This document shows positions 18,107 to 26,854 of a stretch of DNA of 64,000 nt, one piece after another; within the stretch, counting starts at the first letter, position 1, and each line of letters opens with the position of its first letter. Below the pieces are notes generated by a model that ran no database searches, was not told the DNA's origin, and saw only the letters and a list, made by a program, of their open reading frames with translations. This DNA is from Thermomonas sp. (GTDB lineage Bacteria > Pseudomonadota > Gammaproteobacteria > Xanthomonadales > Xanthomonadaceae), in contig NZ_JAQSDO010000008.1 in assembly GCF_029945965.1 (NCBI RefSeq), positions 318,879 through 382,878 of the forward strand, written 5' to 3'. Both the position numbers and the translations under genes were made by a program.

Positions 18107-19336
18107 TCAGGAACGTACCGCCTTCACCAGTGGCTTGACCGTCAGACCCTGCACCAGGATCGAGAACACCACCACCGCATAGGTCAGGGCCAGGATCAGG
18201 TCGCGATACGGGCCAGCAGGCAGGGATAGTGCCAGCGCCACCGAGATGCCGCCGCGCAGGCCGCTCCAGGTCAGGATCAACCAGGCATCGTTGGGCAAGC
18301 CGAACCAGCGCTTGAAGCTGGCCATCGGCAGGCCAACGGTCAGCAGTCGGGCCAGCAATGTGAGCGCAACCACCGCGACCGCCGCCAACATTCCATTGTG
18401 CGGATAGGCGATCACCACAATTTCCAGACCCAGCAGCACGAACAGCACGGCGTTGAGGATCTCGTCCAGCAATTCCCAAAACAGATCGACGTGCCGGCGG
18501 GTGGTATCCGACATTGCCAGCTTGCGGCCGTGGTTGCCGATGATCACGCCGGCCACCACCATCGCCAGCGGGCCGGACACATGCAGGTGGCTGGCAAGTT
18601 CGTATCCGCCCAGCACCGCAGCCAGGGTCAGCAACACTTCAACCTGGTAGTTGTTGATGCTGCGCAGCAGGGTGAACAGCAGGCCGCCCAGCACCGCGCC
18701 AAGCACGATGCCGCCGCCGGCTTCATGCACCAGCGTCATCGCGCCTTCGGCGAACGACGGCGTCTGCTCACTCACGGCGATTCCCAACAACAGCGAAAAC
18801 AGCACCACGCCGACGCCATCGTTGAACAGCGATTCGCCGGCGACCACCATCCCGGTTTCCTCGTTGATACCGGCTGACTTCAGGATGCCCATCACCGCGA
18901 CCGGATCTGTCGGCGAAATCAGCGCGCCGAATACCAGGCAATACGCCAGCGGCATGCCAAGCCCAAGCAGTGGCAGCACCCAGTGCAGGCCGTAGCCGAC
19001 GATCACGGTGGACAGCCCGGTGCCGACCACGGCCAGCAGGCCGATCTGCCATCGGAAGCGACGCAGGCGGCTCAGGTCCACATGCAGCGCACCTGCAAAC
19101 AGCAGCATCGACAGCATGCCCTGCATCAGCACTTCGGAAAAATCGATGGAGCGCAGCAGGCTGGTTTCGTACTCGCGCAACGCGCCGAAGCCGAGCCGGT
19201 CCAGTCCGATCAGCGCAAGCGACAGCAACATCGCCACCGCCATCACGCCAATGGTGGTGGGCAGGCCGACGAAGCGTGCATTCACATACGCCAGCAATGC
19301 CGTGATGACCAGGCAAGCCACTGCTATTTCGAACAT
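18107..19336 (-). CDS. CPA1-family cation:proton antiporter (NhaP-like)
   Basis: A 409-residue integral membrane protein with about a dozen hydrophobic segments. The transport-core motifs of CPA1 exchangers are present: ISPTDPVAVMGILK and GESLFNDGVGVVLFSLLLG, containing the ND pair in the ion path. LTWSGLRGGISVALALSLP is a further family signature. It should exchange Na+ or K+ for H+ across the inner membrane; the ion cannot be told from sequence. No large cytoplasmic regulatory tail is present. It converges with ubiB and is divergent from the pseudouridine synthase gene. Confidence 0.88.
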   Translation of the reverse strand: MFEIAVACLVITALLAYVNARFVGLPTTIGVMAVAMLLSLALIGLDRLGFGALREYETSLLRSIDFSEVLMQGMLSMLLFAGALHVDLSRLRRFRWQIGLLAVVGTGLSTVIVGYGLHWVLPLLGLGMPLAYCLVFGALISPTDPVAVMGILKSAGINEETGMVVAGESLFNDGVGVVLFSLLLGIAVSEQTPSFAEGAMTLVHEAGGGIVLGAVLGGLLFTLLRSINNYQVEVLLTLAAVLGGYELASHLHVSGPLAMVVAGVIIGNHGRKLAMSDTTRRHVDLFWELLDEILNAVLFVLLGLEIVVIAYPHNGMLAAVAVVALTLLARLLTVGLPMASFKRWFGLPNDAWLILTWSGLRGGISVALALSLPAGPYRDLILALTYAVVVFSILVQGLTVKPLVKAVRS

Positions 19337-19499
19337 GTGTCGTTACCCCATTGCGTGCGTCGCAGCTGCTTGCACGTTGCGCCGTGCCGCAGGGCACGAC
19401 AAGCCATGTGGACGCAGAAGTAGGCATTCTAGACCGCACGTGCTGGCCGCGGCCTGGTATTGAACCGACAATGCCTGTTACCAATCGCATGATAAACGC
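19337..19499. other. Divergent intergenic region, antiporter / pseudouridine synthase
   Basis: A 163-base gap with no ORF of note. The only promoter-like element seen is CATGAT (19488-19493), placed exactly 6 bases before the ATG of the + strand gene. No convincing -35 was found for either direction. Confidence 0.3.
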
Positions 19500-20210
19500 A
19501 TGACCACGTCAACGAAATTGCCCGTCCTGTATCGCGACGATTGGCTGGCCGTGGTCGACAAGCCGGCGGGTCTGATGGTGCACGACAGTGCGCTGGCGCG
19601 CGGCGAAACCGACTTCGCCGCCGATCGCCTGCGTGAGCAGTTCGGCAAACCCATCTTCCTGATACATCGCCTGGATCGGGCCACCTCGGGTTGCTTGTTG
19701 CTGGCATTCGATCGCGACACCGCCTCCATGCTGGGCAAGGCAGTGATGGCCGGCGGTATCGAAAAAGATTACCTCGCAGTGTGCCGCGGCTGGCCTGCGG
19801 AGCCGCGTTTCACAGTCGATCATCCACTGGATGGCGGCCCCGGAAAGCCCTTGAAGAAGCCGGCGCAGACTGCGTTCGAAGTGCTCGCCAGCTGCGAGCT
19901 GGCGATGCCATCGGCGGGCTTTGAGACCTCACGCTATGCGCTGTTGCGTGCCAGCCCGATCACCGGCCGCTTCCGCCAGATACGCCGCCACCTCAAGCAC
20001 CTGTCGCATCACCTGATTGGCGACACCAGCCATGGCGATGGCCGCCACAACCGGCAGTTCCGGATGCTCGGCATCCATCGCATGCTGCTGCATGCGCAGC
20101 GGCTTGGCTTCGTGCATCCACAGTCCAGCGTCGCGATGGGCATCGAGGCGCCGTTGACTGATACGGAATTCGGCAAGGCGCTGGATCTGTTCGACAGATC
20201 GGTGCCGTGA
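19500..20210 (+). CDS. truC: RluA-family pseudouridine synthase, TruC-like
   Basis: A 236-residue pseudouridine synthase with the RluA signature HRLDRATSG, in which the Asp is the catalytic nucleophile. It lacks an N-terminal S4 domain and is short, which fits TruC, the enzyme that forms pseudouridine-65 in tRNA-Ile and tRNA-Asp. The segments YRDDWLAVVDKPAGLMVH and FRQIRRHLKHLSHHLIGDTSHGDG also fit TruC better than RluA or RluC. An RNA target other than tRNA cannot be excluded. It ends 6 bases before the convergent DUF2059 gene. Confidence 0.8.
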   Translation: MTTSTKLPVLYRDDWLAVVDKPAGLMVHDSALARGETDFAADRLREQFGKPIFLIHRLDRATSGCLLLAFDRDTASMLGKAVMAGGIEKDYLAVCRGWPAEPRFTVDHPLDGGPGKPLKKPAQTAFEVLASCELAMPSAGFETSRYALLRASPITGRFRQIRRHLKHLSHHLIGDTSHGDGRHNRQFRMLGIHRMLLHAQRLGFVHPQSSVAMGIEAPLTDTEFGKALDLFDRSVP

Positions 20211-20216
20211 TCGAAA

Positions 20217-20738
20217 TTATTTCTTGGGCGCCGCGATTTCCTCAGTGATCGCCGCCTTCACCTTTTCCATCGTGGACACCATCAGCGGCTGCATTTCATG
20301 CATGGTCAGGCCCATTATCTGCGGCGATTTTTTCAGGATCGAAGCGCCCTCCGGGCTGGAATAGAACGTGATCATCGCGGTCACTTCGGCCTTGCTGAAA
20401 ACCTGCGCATAGACCTTGCGCATCACCGGTTCGAGCGTTCTCCACGAGAGCTCCTGCTGGACGATGGTATTGGTCTTGTCGAGCACGGCCTGCATGCGCG
20501 TGCGCTGGTCGTCGGAGGCGTCCTTGCCGAAGGAATCGACCACCATCGTCCGCTGCGCATCGGACATCTGCTTCATCATCCCGGCCATCATGGTCTGCAT
20601 GTCCATGACCTGCAGCAGGCGGTCGATGTCGGCGCTGGAGGCCTGCGTGGATGCGGTTGTGGTGACGGGATTGTCGGCAAGTGCCGGCGTACAGGCGAAG
20701 GCAAGGACCGCGGCGAGGGTAAGTCCGGAAAGGCGCAT
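20217..20738 (-). CDS. DUF2059 domain-containing exported protein
   Basis: A 173-residue protein with a signal peptide (MRLSGLTLAAVLAFACTPALA) followed by the DUF2059 helical domain. The conserved signature FSKAEVTAMITFYSSPEGASILKKSP is clear. The domain is widespread in proteobacterial periplasmic proteins and has no known function. The ATG at 20738 is preceded by GGAG at proper spacing and begins the signal peptide. Confidence 0.85.
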   Translation of the reverse strand: MRLSGLTLAAVLAFACTPALADNPVTTTASTQASSADIDRLLQVMDMQTMMAGMMKQMSDAQRTMVVDSFGKDASDDQRTRMQAVLDKTNTIVQQELSWRTLEPVMRKVYAQVFSKAEVTAMITFYSSPEGASILKKSPQIMGLTMHEMQPLMVSTMEKVKAAITEEIAAPKK

Positions 20739-20812
20739 GGCAGGCTCCAGGGGAAAGTGGCGCATCCTCGCAATCCCGGCGGCCATGCGCAACCCGCCTA
20801 TACAATCAGCGC

Positions 20813-21238
20813 ATGCAAGCCGGGCGCCTGGACATCGACGATGACGAACTGATCGAACGCTTCGTGCGCGCGTCGGGTCCCGGTGGGCAAAACGTCAACA
20901 AGGTCGCCACCGCGGTCGAGTTGCGTTTTGATGTGGCGGCATCGCCTTCAATACCGGACGACGTGCGCGCGCGCCTGCTGGCCCGGCGCGACCGACGCAT
21001 GACACTGGAGGGCGTGTTCGTGATCAATGCGCAGCGCTTCCGTACCCAGGAACGCAACCGCGAGGATGCCCGCGTGCGCCTGGCGCATTTCATCGAAGCC
21101 GGCCTGCACGTGCCGAAGACGCGCATCCCCACCAAGCCTTCGCGTGGATCGAAGGAACGGAGGTTGGGCGAAAAACGCGGACGTGCGACGATCAAGCTGG
21201 GGCGCGGACAGGATCGCGGGGGACGGGATTGGGACTGA
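20813..21238 (+). CDS. arfB: ArfB, alternative ribosome-rescue peptidyl-tRNA hydrolase
   Basis: A 141-residue release-factor-like hydrolase with the catalytic GGQ tripeptide in ASGPGGQNVNKV (residues 25-27). Its basic C-terminal tail (KPSRGSKERRLGEKRGRATIK) inserts into the empty mRNA channel of stalled ribosomes. It has no codon-recognition domain, as expected for YaeJ/ArfB. A TACAAT hexamer (20801-20806) ends 7 bases before the ATG, and no Shine-Dalgarno is visible, so a leaderless transcript is possible. Its stop lies inside the next gene by 10 bases. Confidence 0.93.
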   Translation: MQAGRLDIDDDELIERFVRASGPGGQNVNKVATAVELRFDVAASPSIPDDVRARLLARRDRRMTLEGVFVINAQRFRTQERNREDARVRLAHFIEAGLHVPKTRIPTKPSRGSKERRLGEKRGRATIKLGRGQDRGGRDWD

Positions 21239-21858
21239 ACAGCGAACAGCGCAAGGACGTGGTGCTGGCGTTGCCGCCAAGCGCACCGCGGATGCCACGC
21301 AACCGCCTGGTGGAATGGATCGGGCGTACGATCCTGCGGCTGGGCGGCTGGCGCATGGCCGGTGAATTCCCCGACTTGCCGAAATTCGTGCTGATTGCGG
21401 CGCCGCATTCGTCCAATTGGGATGGCTTGTGGGGCTTCGCGGTCAAGCTGGGCATGGGCGCCAAGCTGTCGATTCTGGGTAAGGACGCACTTATCAGGAC
21501 GCCGCTGATTGGGCAGTTGGCGACATGGCAGGGCGTGATCGGGGTGAACCGCAACGCCGCGCATGGCGTGGTCGAGCAGGCGGCAATGGCAATCCGCAAG
21601 GCCGACCGGATGTGGTTCACGATTGCCCCTGAAGGCACCCGCAAATTGGTGGAGCGCTGGAAACCGGGGTTCTGGCATATCGCCCGCGCGGCCGGCGTGC
21701 CCGTGGTGCCGGCGTACTTCGACTACGCGACCAAAACCCTTGGCATTGGCCCGCCGTTCCAGTTGACCACCAACATGCACGAGGACATCGCGCGCATCCA
21801 GCGTTGGTACAAGCCATTCAAGGGCCGTAACCACGACGTGGTGCAGCCCAAGGACTGA
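21229..21858 (+). CDS. Lysophospholipid acyltransferase (PlsC-like) family protein
   Basis: A 209-residue acyltransferase with the H(x)4D motif HSSNWD and the EGTR motif (IAPEGTRKLVERWKPGFW) that bind glycerol-phosphate acceptors in PlsC-type enzymes. It may acylate a lysophospholipid or a related lipid; the substrate is not known. The start is a TTG at 21229 with GGGGGACGGGA upstream, overlapping the arfB stop by 10 bases, which suggests coupled translation. An internal ATG at 21292 is the alternative. A strong terminator follows. Confidence 0.78.
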   Translation: MGLNSEQRKDVVLALPPSAPRMPRNRLVEWIGRTILRLGGWRMAGEFPDLPKFVLIAAPHSSNWDGLWGFAVKLGMGAKLSILGKDALIRTPLIGQLATWQGVIGVNRNAAHGVVEQAAMAIRKADRMWFTIAPEGTRKLVERWKPGFWHIARAAGVPVVPAYFDYATKTLGIGPPFQLTTNMHEDIARIQRWYKPFKGRNHDVVQPKD

Positions 21859-21900
21859 GCGCTGTGGGCAGCCGCTTGATACAGGTACATGAAAACAAAA

Positions 21901-21925
21901 AACCCCGGCAAGCCGGGGTTTATTT
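21901..21925. terminator. Bidirectional terminator between acyltransferase and TonB receptor genes
   Basis: AACCCCGGC-AA-GCCGGGGTT forms a 9-bp stem, flanked by a run of A on the left and TATTTT on the right. It can serve both converging genes. Confidence 0.88.
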
Positions 21926-21953
21926 TGCGTTTTCGTGAGCAATGGCGCGGCAG

Positions 21954-24900
21954 TTACAGCGGCTTGCCACCGAACTTGTAGGTGAACTGCAGGTAATAGC
22001 TGCGTCCGAAGCTGTCGAACCAGGAGGTGTCGTAGTACGGGTAGTTCGCCCACGTCGGATCCTTTGGCGGCATTTTGTCGAGCAGGTTGTTGACCGTCAG
22101 CGAGACCCGGAAGTGGTCGGTAACGTCGTAGCGTGCACCGGCGTTGAAACGCCAGGTGGCCTGCGTCCAGGCATCGTTGTTGTAGTTGGCAACGCGGCCG
22201 AGATAGCTGCCGAACAGGCTGGCACCCCAGGCATTCTTGTCCCAGCTCACGCCGACATTGGATTTGGTGCGCGGCAGGGTGGTGTCGCTGAAACTGACAT
22301 CCAGCATGTTTTCCGTCGGGTCGCCCGGAAATTGCTTGCGGGTATGGCTGCGCGCCCAGTTGTAGTTGCCGGTAAAGCGGAAATCGCCAGCACGTGCGGT
22401 TTCCAGGCGGTAGTTGGCAGTGACGTCAATGCCCGAGGTTTGTTCCTGCGCAATATTGATGGGTGCGAAGTGCACGCTGGTGATGTCACCGTTGCCGTCG
22501 CGGATGACGCGGGCCCGCGCATCGATGCAGGTGGGCGAGTTGGCATCGACCGGAGCACCCGTGTCGGTCATGCCGAGGCGGCAATTGGCTTCGGTGAGCC
22601 GCAGCAATTCGCGGCTCTGTGTCTGCACCTGGTTCATCACGCGGATATCGTAATAGTCCACCGCCATGTCGAAATTGGCGGAAGGCGACCAGACAAAGCC
22701 TGTGGTGAACGATTTGCTGGTCTCCACGTCCAGGTTCATGTTGCCGTTGTAGACGTCGAAGGTGGAGACGTCGTAGCTGCCATCGTCGTAGCAATAAGCG
22801 TCGGTGGCACCCGGTTCCGCAGTCCGGCATTGGTAGTAGTCGGTGGCGTAGCGGGTGCGATAGTAGTCGGCGCCTGCGAACAGGTAGTGCATGTCGGGCG
22901 CCCGGAAGCCGGTGCCGTAGGAGCCGCGCACCAGCAAGGTGTCGAGCGGACGCCATTCCAGGCCCATGCTGTAGGTGAACTTGCCGGGATTCTTGTTGCC
23001 GTAGCTGTAGCGGTCGTAACGGCCGGCCAGGCTGGCCTGCAGGGACGCCAGCAGCGGCATGCGCAATTCGCCTGCGGCGCTCCAGTGATCGCGGCTACCG
23101 CTGCCATCGCCATAGCGCGGACCGACATAGGCATCTTCGGTCAGGGCAAGTGGGTCGGGGTTGATGCGATAGGACTGGGTGCCCCATTCGATCGCGCCGG
23201 CAAAGCCAACATCACCGGCTGGCATCGCGAACAGTGACTGGGTGTTGAAGGTGAGGCTGAGGTTGTCGTTATCGGACTTTGGGCGGAACGTGGACATGGC
23301 AGCAATCGATGCGAATTCGGTCGGTGTCAGCGGCTTGAACAGGCGCGTCGGATCCGGGGCATAGATCGCGTAGCCATCAGCGTCATAGCCCAGGCGGTTG
23401 CCCAGGAACAGCTGGTTTGCAGCGGCCGCCTTGATGCGTGGCATGCCGACGTCGGCGTTGTACTGGGAATGGTTGTAGCTCGCCTCCCAGTCCCAGTTTT
23501 CACCGAAGTAGCCCTTCAGGCCGGTGGTCACCGCCAGCGTCTTTTCGGTGGTGACGTTCATGCGGTTCTTCAGTCCGTCGATTTCCTCGGGCGTGAATTG
23601 CCGCGACCAGATCTCGTAGTGACCGGTATTGGCGTTGTAAAACATCTTGTTGCGGTAGTTGTTGGTCGAGTTGGGGTCGTGGAACTCCCAACCCATGTGA
23701 TCGCTCGCCACGTCGTTGCCGTTGGTGCCGGTCAGCAGCTTGACCTCCTGCCAACCGAGTTGCACATCCGCAAACCAGGACAGTTTGTCGGAGATGCGGT
23801 ATTCGAATGAGCCATAGGCATTCGCACCTTTGCGCTGGTTCTGGATCGTGCGGTAGGCGATGGCGCGATCGCTTCCACAGTAGGGTTCGCCGTAGCGATC
23901 ATCGGCCAGCACGGTCGTGCCTTCGTTCAGCCCCGCCATGGCATTGCAGTTATCAGCCGGTGCGATGTTGACGTCGTCGTCCCAGTCATAGAGCTGGGCA
24001 GTCAGGCGGGGCAGGCGTCGACGCGTGGTCGGGGCGTCCAGGGTCGAGTCCTGGATGCTGCGCTGGTAGCCCCACAGCGGACGCTTGTCGATCAACTCCA
24101 GACCCATGATGCCGGTGAAACCGCCGCGATCAAAACCAGTGGTCAGGGTCAGGTTGTGGGATTCGCCACCACCGCGGCTGGTATCGCCATATCGATAGTC
24201 AATCGTGGTGCCGTCGGTGGATTTCTTGAGGATGAAGTTGATCACGCCGGCCATGGCGTCGGAGCCATAGACCGCCGACGCACTGCCGGTGAGGATTTCG
24301 ACCCGGTCGATCATCCCCAGCGGGATATTGCCGATATCGGTGAAGTTGCTGCGGCTGTTGAGCGGCAGCGGGAAGTCGGCGACGCGGCGGCCGTTGATCA
24401 GTACCAGTGTGTGGTTGGGACCAAGGCCACGCAGGTCGACCGCCTGTGCGCCAGGCGTGGACTGGGCGCTGGTGGTGTTCTGCTGGCCCTGCACGCTGCC
24501 GCTGTTCTGGCTAAGGGAATGCAGCAGGTCAGGCACGGAGGTGAGGCCGGCGGCCTGGATTTGTTCGGCGGTCACTATCGTGATCGGAGCCGGTCCCTCC
24601 GCCTGTGCGCGCGGAATGCGCGAGCCGGTGACTTGCACGGTATCCAGATTGGTGACCGGTGCATCTGCGGCAGCCTGCTGCGTCTGCGTGGCAGCTGCAC
24701 GGCGTGGAGCTGGCGACGGTGCGACTGGCGGAGTCGAAGGTTGCGGCACGATCAATACCGCACCCGAGGCATCGCGCTGGGCACGGAAGCCGCTGCCTTT
24801 CAGCAATTGGTCCAGCCCGGCCTGCGCAGGTAGCTGGCCATGCACGGCGGCGTTGCGAGCACCCTTGAGCTGATCGGCGCGATAGACCAGTTGGGCGCCG

Positions 24901-25046
24901 GATTGCTGGGCGTAGGCATCCAGCGCGGAGGCCAGATCGCCGGCGGGGATATCGATTTGGATGCTTGCCGATTGCGCCTGCGCGGCCAGTGCCACAGAAC
25001 AGGCCAAGGACAACAGCAGTACGCGCAAGCTACGGGACGATTTCAA
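21954..25046 (-). CDS. TonB-dependent receptor with N-terminal STN signalling domain
   Basis: A 1030-residue outer-membrane transporter. After the signal peptide (ends AAQAQS) there is an STN domain at about residues 28-100 (IDIPAGDLASALDAYAQQSG). Next comes a plug with VTGSRIPRAQAEGPAPI and ASAVYGSDAMAGVINFI, then a long barrel ending in YLQFTYKFGGKPL. The STN domain passes ligand signals to a FecR-type anti-sigma factor, and such a gene lies directly upstream with its sigma gene. The start is TTG at 25046 with GGGGAA 6 bases before it. The substrate is unknown. The ITVNG-type oar/CarA-like plug is often linked with peptides or oligosaccharides rather than siderophores. Confidence 0.88.
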   Translation of the reverse strand: MKSSRSLRVLLLSLACSVALAAQAQSASIQIDIPAGDLASALDAYAQQSGAQLVYRADQLKGARNAAVHGQLPAQAGLDQLLKGSGFRAQRDASGAVLIVPQPSTPPVAPSPAPRRAAATQTQQAAADAPVTNLDTVQVTGSRIPRAQAEGPAPITIVTAEQIQAAGLTSVPDLLHSLSQNSGSVQGQQNTTSAQSTPGAQAVDLRGLGPNHTLVLINGRRVADFPLPLNSRSNFTDIGNIPLGMIDRVEILTGSASAVYGSDAMAGVINFILKKSTDGTTIDYRYGDTSRGGGESHNLTLTTGFDRGGFTGIMGLELIDKRPLWGYQRSIQDSTLDAPTTRRRLPRLTAQLYDWDDDVNIAPADNCNAMAGLNEGTTVLADDRYGEPYCGSDRAIAYRTIQNQRKGANAYGSFEYRISDKLSWFADVQLGWQEVKLLTGTNGNDVASDHMGWEFHDPNSTNNYRNKMFYNANTGHYEIWSRQFTPEEIDGLKNRMNVTTEKTLAVTTGLKGYFGENWDWEASYNHSQYNADVGMPRIKAAAANQLFLGNRLGYDADGYAIYAPDPTRLFKPLTPTEFASIAAMSTFRPKSDNDNLSLTFNTQSLFAMPAGDVGFAGAIEWGTQSYRINPDPLALTEDAYVGPRYGDGSGSRDHWSAAGELRMPLLASLQASLAGRYDRYSYGNKNPGKFTYSMGLEWRPLDTLLVRGSYGTGFRAPDMHYLFAGADYYRTRYATDYYQCRTAEPGATDAYCYDDGSYDVSTFDVYNGNMNLDVETSKSFTTGFVWSPSANFDMAVDYYDIRVMNQVQTQSRELLRLTEANCRLGMTDTGAPVDANSPTCIDARARVIRDGNGDITSVHFAPINIAQEQTSGIDVTANYRLETARAGDFRFTGNYNWARSHTRKQFPGDPTENMLDVSFSDTTLPRTKSNVGVSWDKNAWGASLFGSYLGRVANYNNDAWTQATWRFNAGARYDVTDHFRVSLTVNNLLDKMPPKDPTWANYPYYDTSWFDSFGRSYYLQFTYKFGGKPL

Positions 25047-25153
25047 GCGGGTTCCCCAATGCGCCGGCCAAGTGGCGCTTCCTGCTATCAGGACGAACAG
25101 ACTGGCGAAATCCCCACCACCCGCACGATCATTTCAAGACATCAGGTACGGGA

Positions 25154-26206
25154 TTATCGCGAATGCAGGACGATCTGGTCGGCGGCGTATTCGGCGCGAA
25201 CCGGGAAACCCTGTTCCAGCAGGCGTACGAAACCTTCCTCGTTGTCCCAGCGGAAGCTGCCGCCGATGCGCAATGCACCGGCTTCGGCATCGCCCATCGC
25301 CAACTTGCGCACGTTGTAGCGGTTGAACTCGCTGGCGGCCTCCGCCAGCGGCGTGTCGCGGAAGGCCAGCAGCCCGTCGCGCCAGCCGAGCATGCGTTCG
25401 ACGTCGGCCAATGGCAGGCTGCGCACCAGTACGTTGCCATCACGCACCAGTGCCACGCTGCCGGCTGGCAGCAAGGCGGAAGGCCCCGGACTGCCGTCAT
25501 CCGGCTCGGATTCCAGGCGTACCGTGCCTTCGGTGACTACCACCCGCAGGTCTTCGCCGTCGCGGCGCACCGAGAACCGGGTACCCACCGCGATCACGCG
25601 ATGGCCGTTGGTCGACACCACGAACGGCCGACCCGGATCCTTGGCGACCGCGAAGATCGCCTCGCCACGGAGCAGCGTGACATCGCGTTCGCCGTGCGAC
25701 AGGCGGATCTCGACCGCGCTATCGCTGGCCAGCGTTGTGCGTGAGCCATCGGCCAACGGCTGCGTCCGGATCTCGCCCATTGCGGTCTGATACGACGCCA
25801 CATCGACATGCTGGTAGGCACGCCAGCCCAAGCCCGCGAGCAAGACGCAGGTCGCGACCATGGCGAACCCGGCAATGCGCATGCGGTTGGCTGGCTTGTA
25901 TGCGGCAGCCGAAGGCGCGGCTTGTCTGCCGTTAAATGGCGACGTGTGCCAGCTGCCACGCGGCGGCGGCCCGTCGCCGCGCAGGCCAGCGCCGAGCGCC
26001 TGCAAGCGGCCACTCTCGTTCCACGCAGCCTGCAGGCGCAGGAAGGCCACGCGGTGTGCGGTATCGACCTGCAGCCATGCGTCGAGCGCGCCTGCATGGG
26101 CATCGGACCAGGCATCGCCATCGCGCTGTGCCAGCCAGCGCGATGCGGCGTGTTCGATGTCCAGGCTGCGCCCGGCTGGCGAGTCAGTCGGCCTGTTGCT
26201 GTTCAT
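25154..26206 (-). CDS. FecR-type anti-sigma regulator
   Basis: A 350-residue inner-membrane regulator. The N-terminal DUF4880 anti-sigma segment (HAASRWLAQRDGDAWSDAHAGALDAWL) is followed by one membrane helix near residues 93-112 (AGFAMVATCVLLAGLGWRAY). A periplasmic FecR domain (FAVAKDPGRPFVVSTNGHRVIAVGTRF) and a C-terminal DUF4974-like part follow. It should relay receptor occupancy to the ECF sigma factor encoded immediately upstream, whose 3' end it overlaps by about 23 bases. ATG at 26206 is preferred over an in-frame TTG 6 bases earlier. It precedes the TonB receptor gene by 107 bases. Confidence 0.88.
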   Translation of the reverse strand: MNSNRPTDSPAGRSLDIEHAASRWLAQRDGDAWSDAHAGALDAWLQVDTAHRVAFLRLQAAWNESGRLQALGAGLRGDGPPPRGSWHTSPFNGRQAAPSAAAYKPANRMRIAGFAMVATCVLLAGLGWRAYQHVDVASYQTAMGEIRTQPLADGSRTTLASDSAVEIRLSHGERDVTLLRGEAIFAVAKDPGRPFVVSTNGHRVIAVGTRFSVRRDGEDLRVVVTEGTVRLESEPDDGSPGPSALLPAGSVALVRDGNVLVRSLPLADVERMLGWRDGLLAFRDTPLAEAASEFNRYNVRKLAMGDAEAGALRIGGSFRWDNEEGFVRLLEQGFPVRAEYAADQIVLHSR

Positions 26207-26759
26207 CGTCAACTTGCCTGCGGATCATGCGCACCGGGCGCGATGCTTCGTCGCCGCTGTACAGGGCGTCGGCGAGCAGGCGCATGCCCTTGGCAATGTG
26301 CTTTTCCACGGTTTTCTCGCTGATGCCCAGGCGCACGGCCACTTCCTTTTGCGACAAATCTTCTACACGGCGCAGCCAGACCACTTCGCGGCAGCGATCC
26401 GGCAACTGGTCGAAGGCGCCGGCCAGCCGCGACAGCGCTTGCCGACCGCCGCACCAGCGTTCGGGCGTCACGTCATCTACCAAGACGTGCGAAGGCTCGA
26501 AATCACCCATCGGCTCGATCGACACCACCCGATTGCGGCGGATCCGGTCGGCCATCAGGTGGCGTGCACTGGCAAACAGGAATGCCTTGGGCTGGGTCGG
26601 AAATGCCTTGCCCGCGGCCTCGTAGATGCGCACATAGAGTTCCTGGCGCAAGTCATGGATCTCGTCGCGGTGCCGCCAGGTGCGATGCAAATAACGCAGC
26701 AGCGCATCCTCGTGGATGAGGATTTCCTCGGTGAACCAGCGATCAAGCTCGGCCTGCAT
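26184..26759 (-). CDS. ECF sigma factor of FecI type
   Basis: A 191-residue extracytoplasmic-function sigma factor. Region 2 is at about residues 12-85 (ALLRYLHRTWRHRDEIHDLRQELYVRIYE) and region 4 at the C-terminus (FDQLPDRCREVVWLRRVEDL followed by a helix-turn-helix SQKEVAVRLGISEKTVEKHI). Together with the FecR and TonB receptor genes it forms a cell-surface signalling unit, and it probably drives the receptor gene. The start is uncertain: ATG codons at 26759 and 26777 and a TTG at 26792 are all in frame without a clear ribosome site. Confidence 0.88.
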   Translation of the reverse strand: MQAELDRWFTEEILIHEDALLRYLHRTWRHRDEIHDLRQELYVRIYEAAGKAFPTQPKAFLFASARHLMADRIRRNRVVSIEPMGDFEPSHVLVDDVTPERWCGGRQALSRLAGAFDQLPDRCREVVWLRRVEDLSQKEVAVRLGISEKTVEKHIAKGMRLLADALYSGDEASRPVRMIRRQVDDEQQQAD

Positions 26760-26854
26760 GCCGGCACCATAGCGCATGATCTGGATTGCCAACGGGGGAA
26801 ATCACACCGCCGTTCGTCTACTACCGTGGACTGCCACTTGAGGAAGAACGATCG
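26760..26854. promoter_or_regulatory. Divergent control region, ECF sigma / cyanophycinase fusion
   Basis: About 95 bases separate the two divergent genes, so promoters for both must lie here. No standard -35/-10 pair stands out, in line with possible ECF-type promoters. GAGGAAG (26840-26846) is the ribosome site of the + strand gene. Confidence 0.35.
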
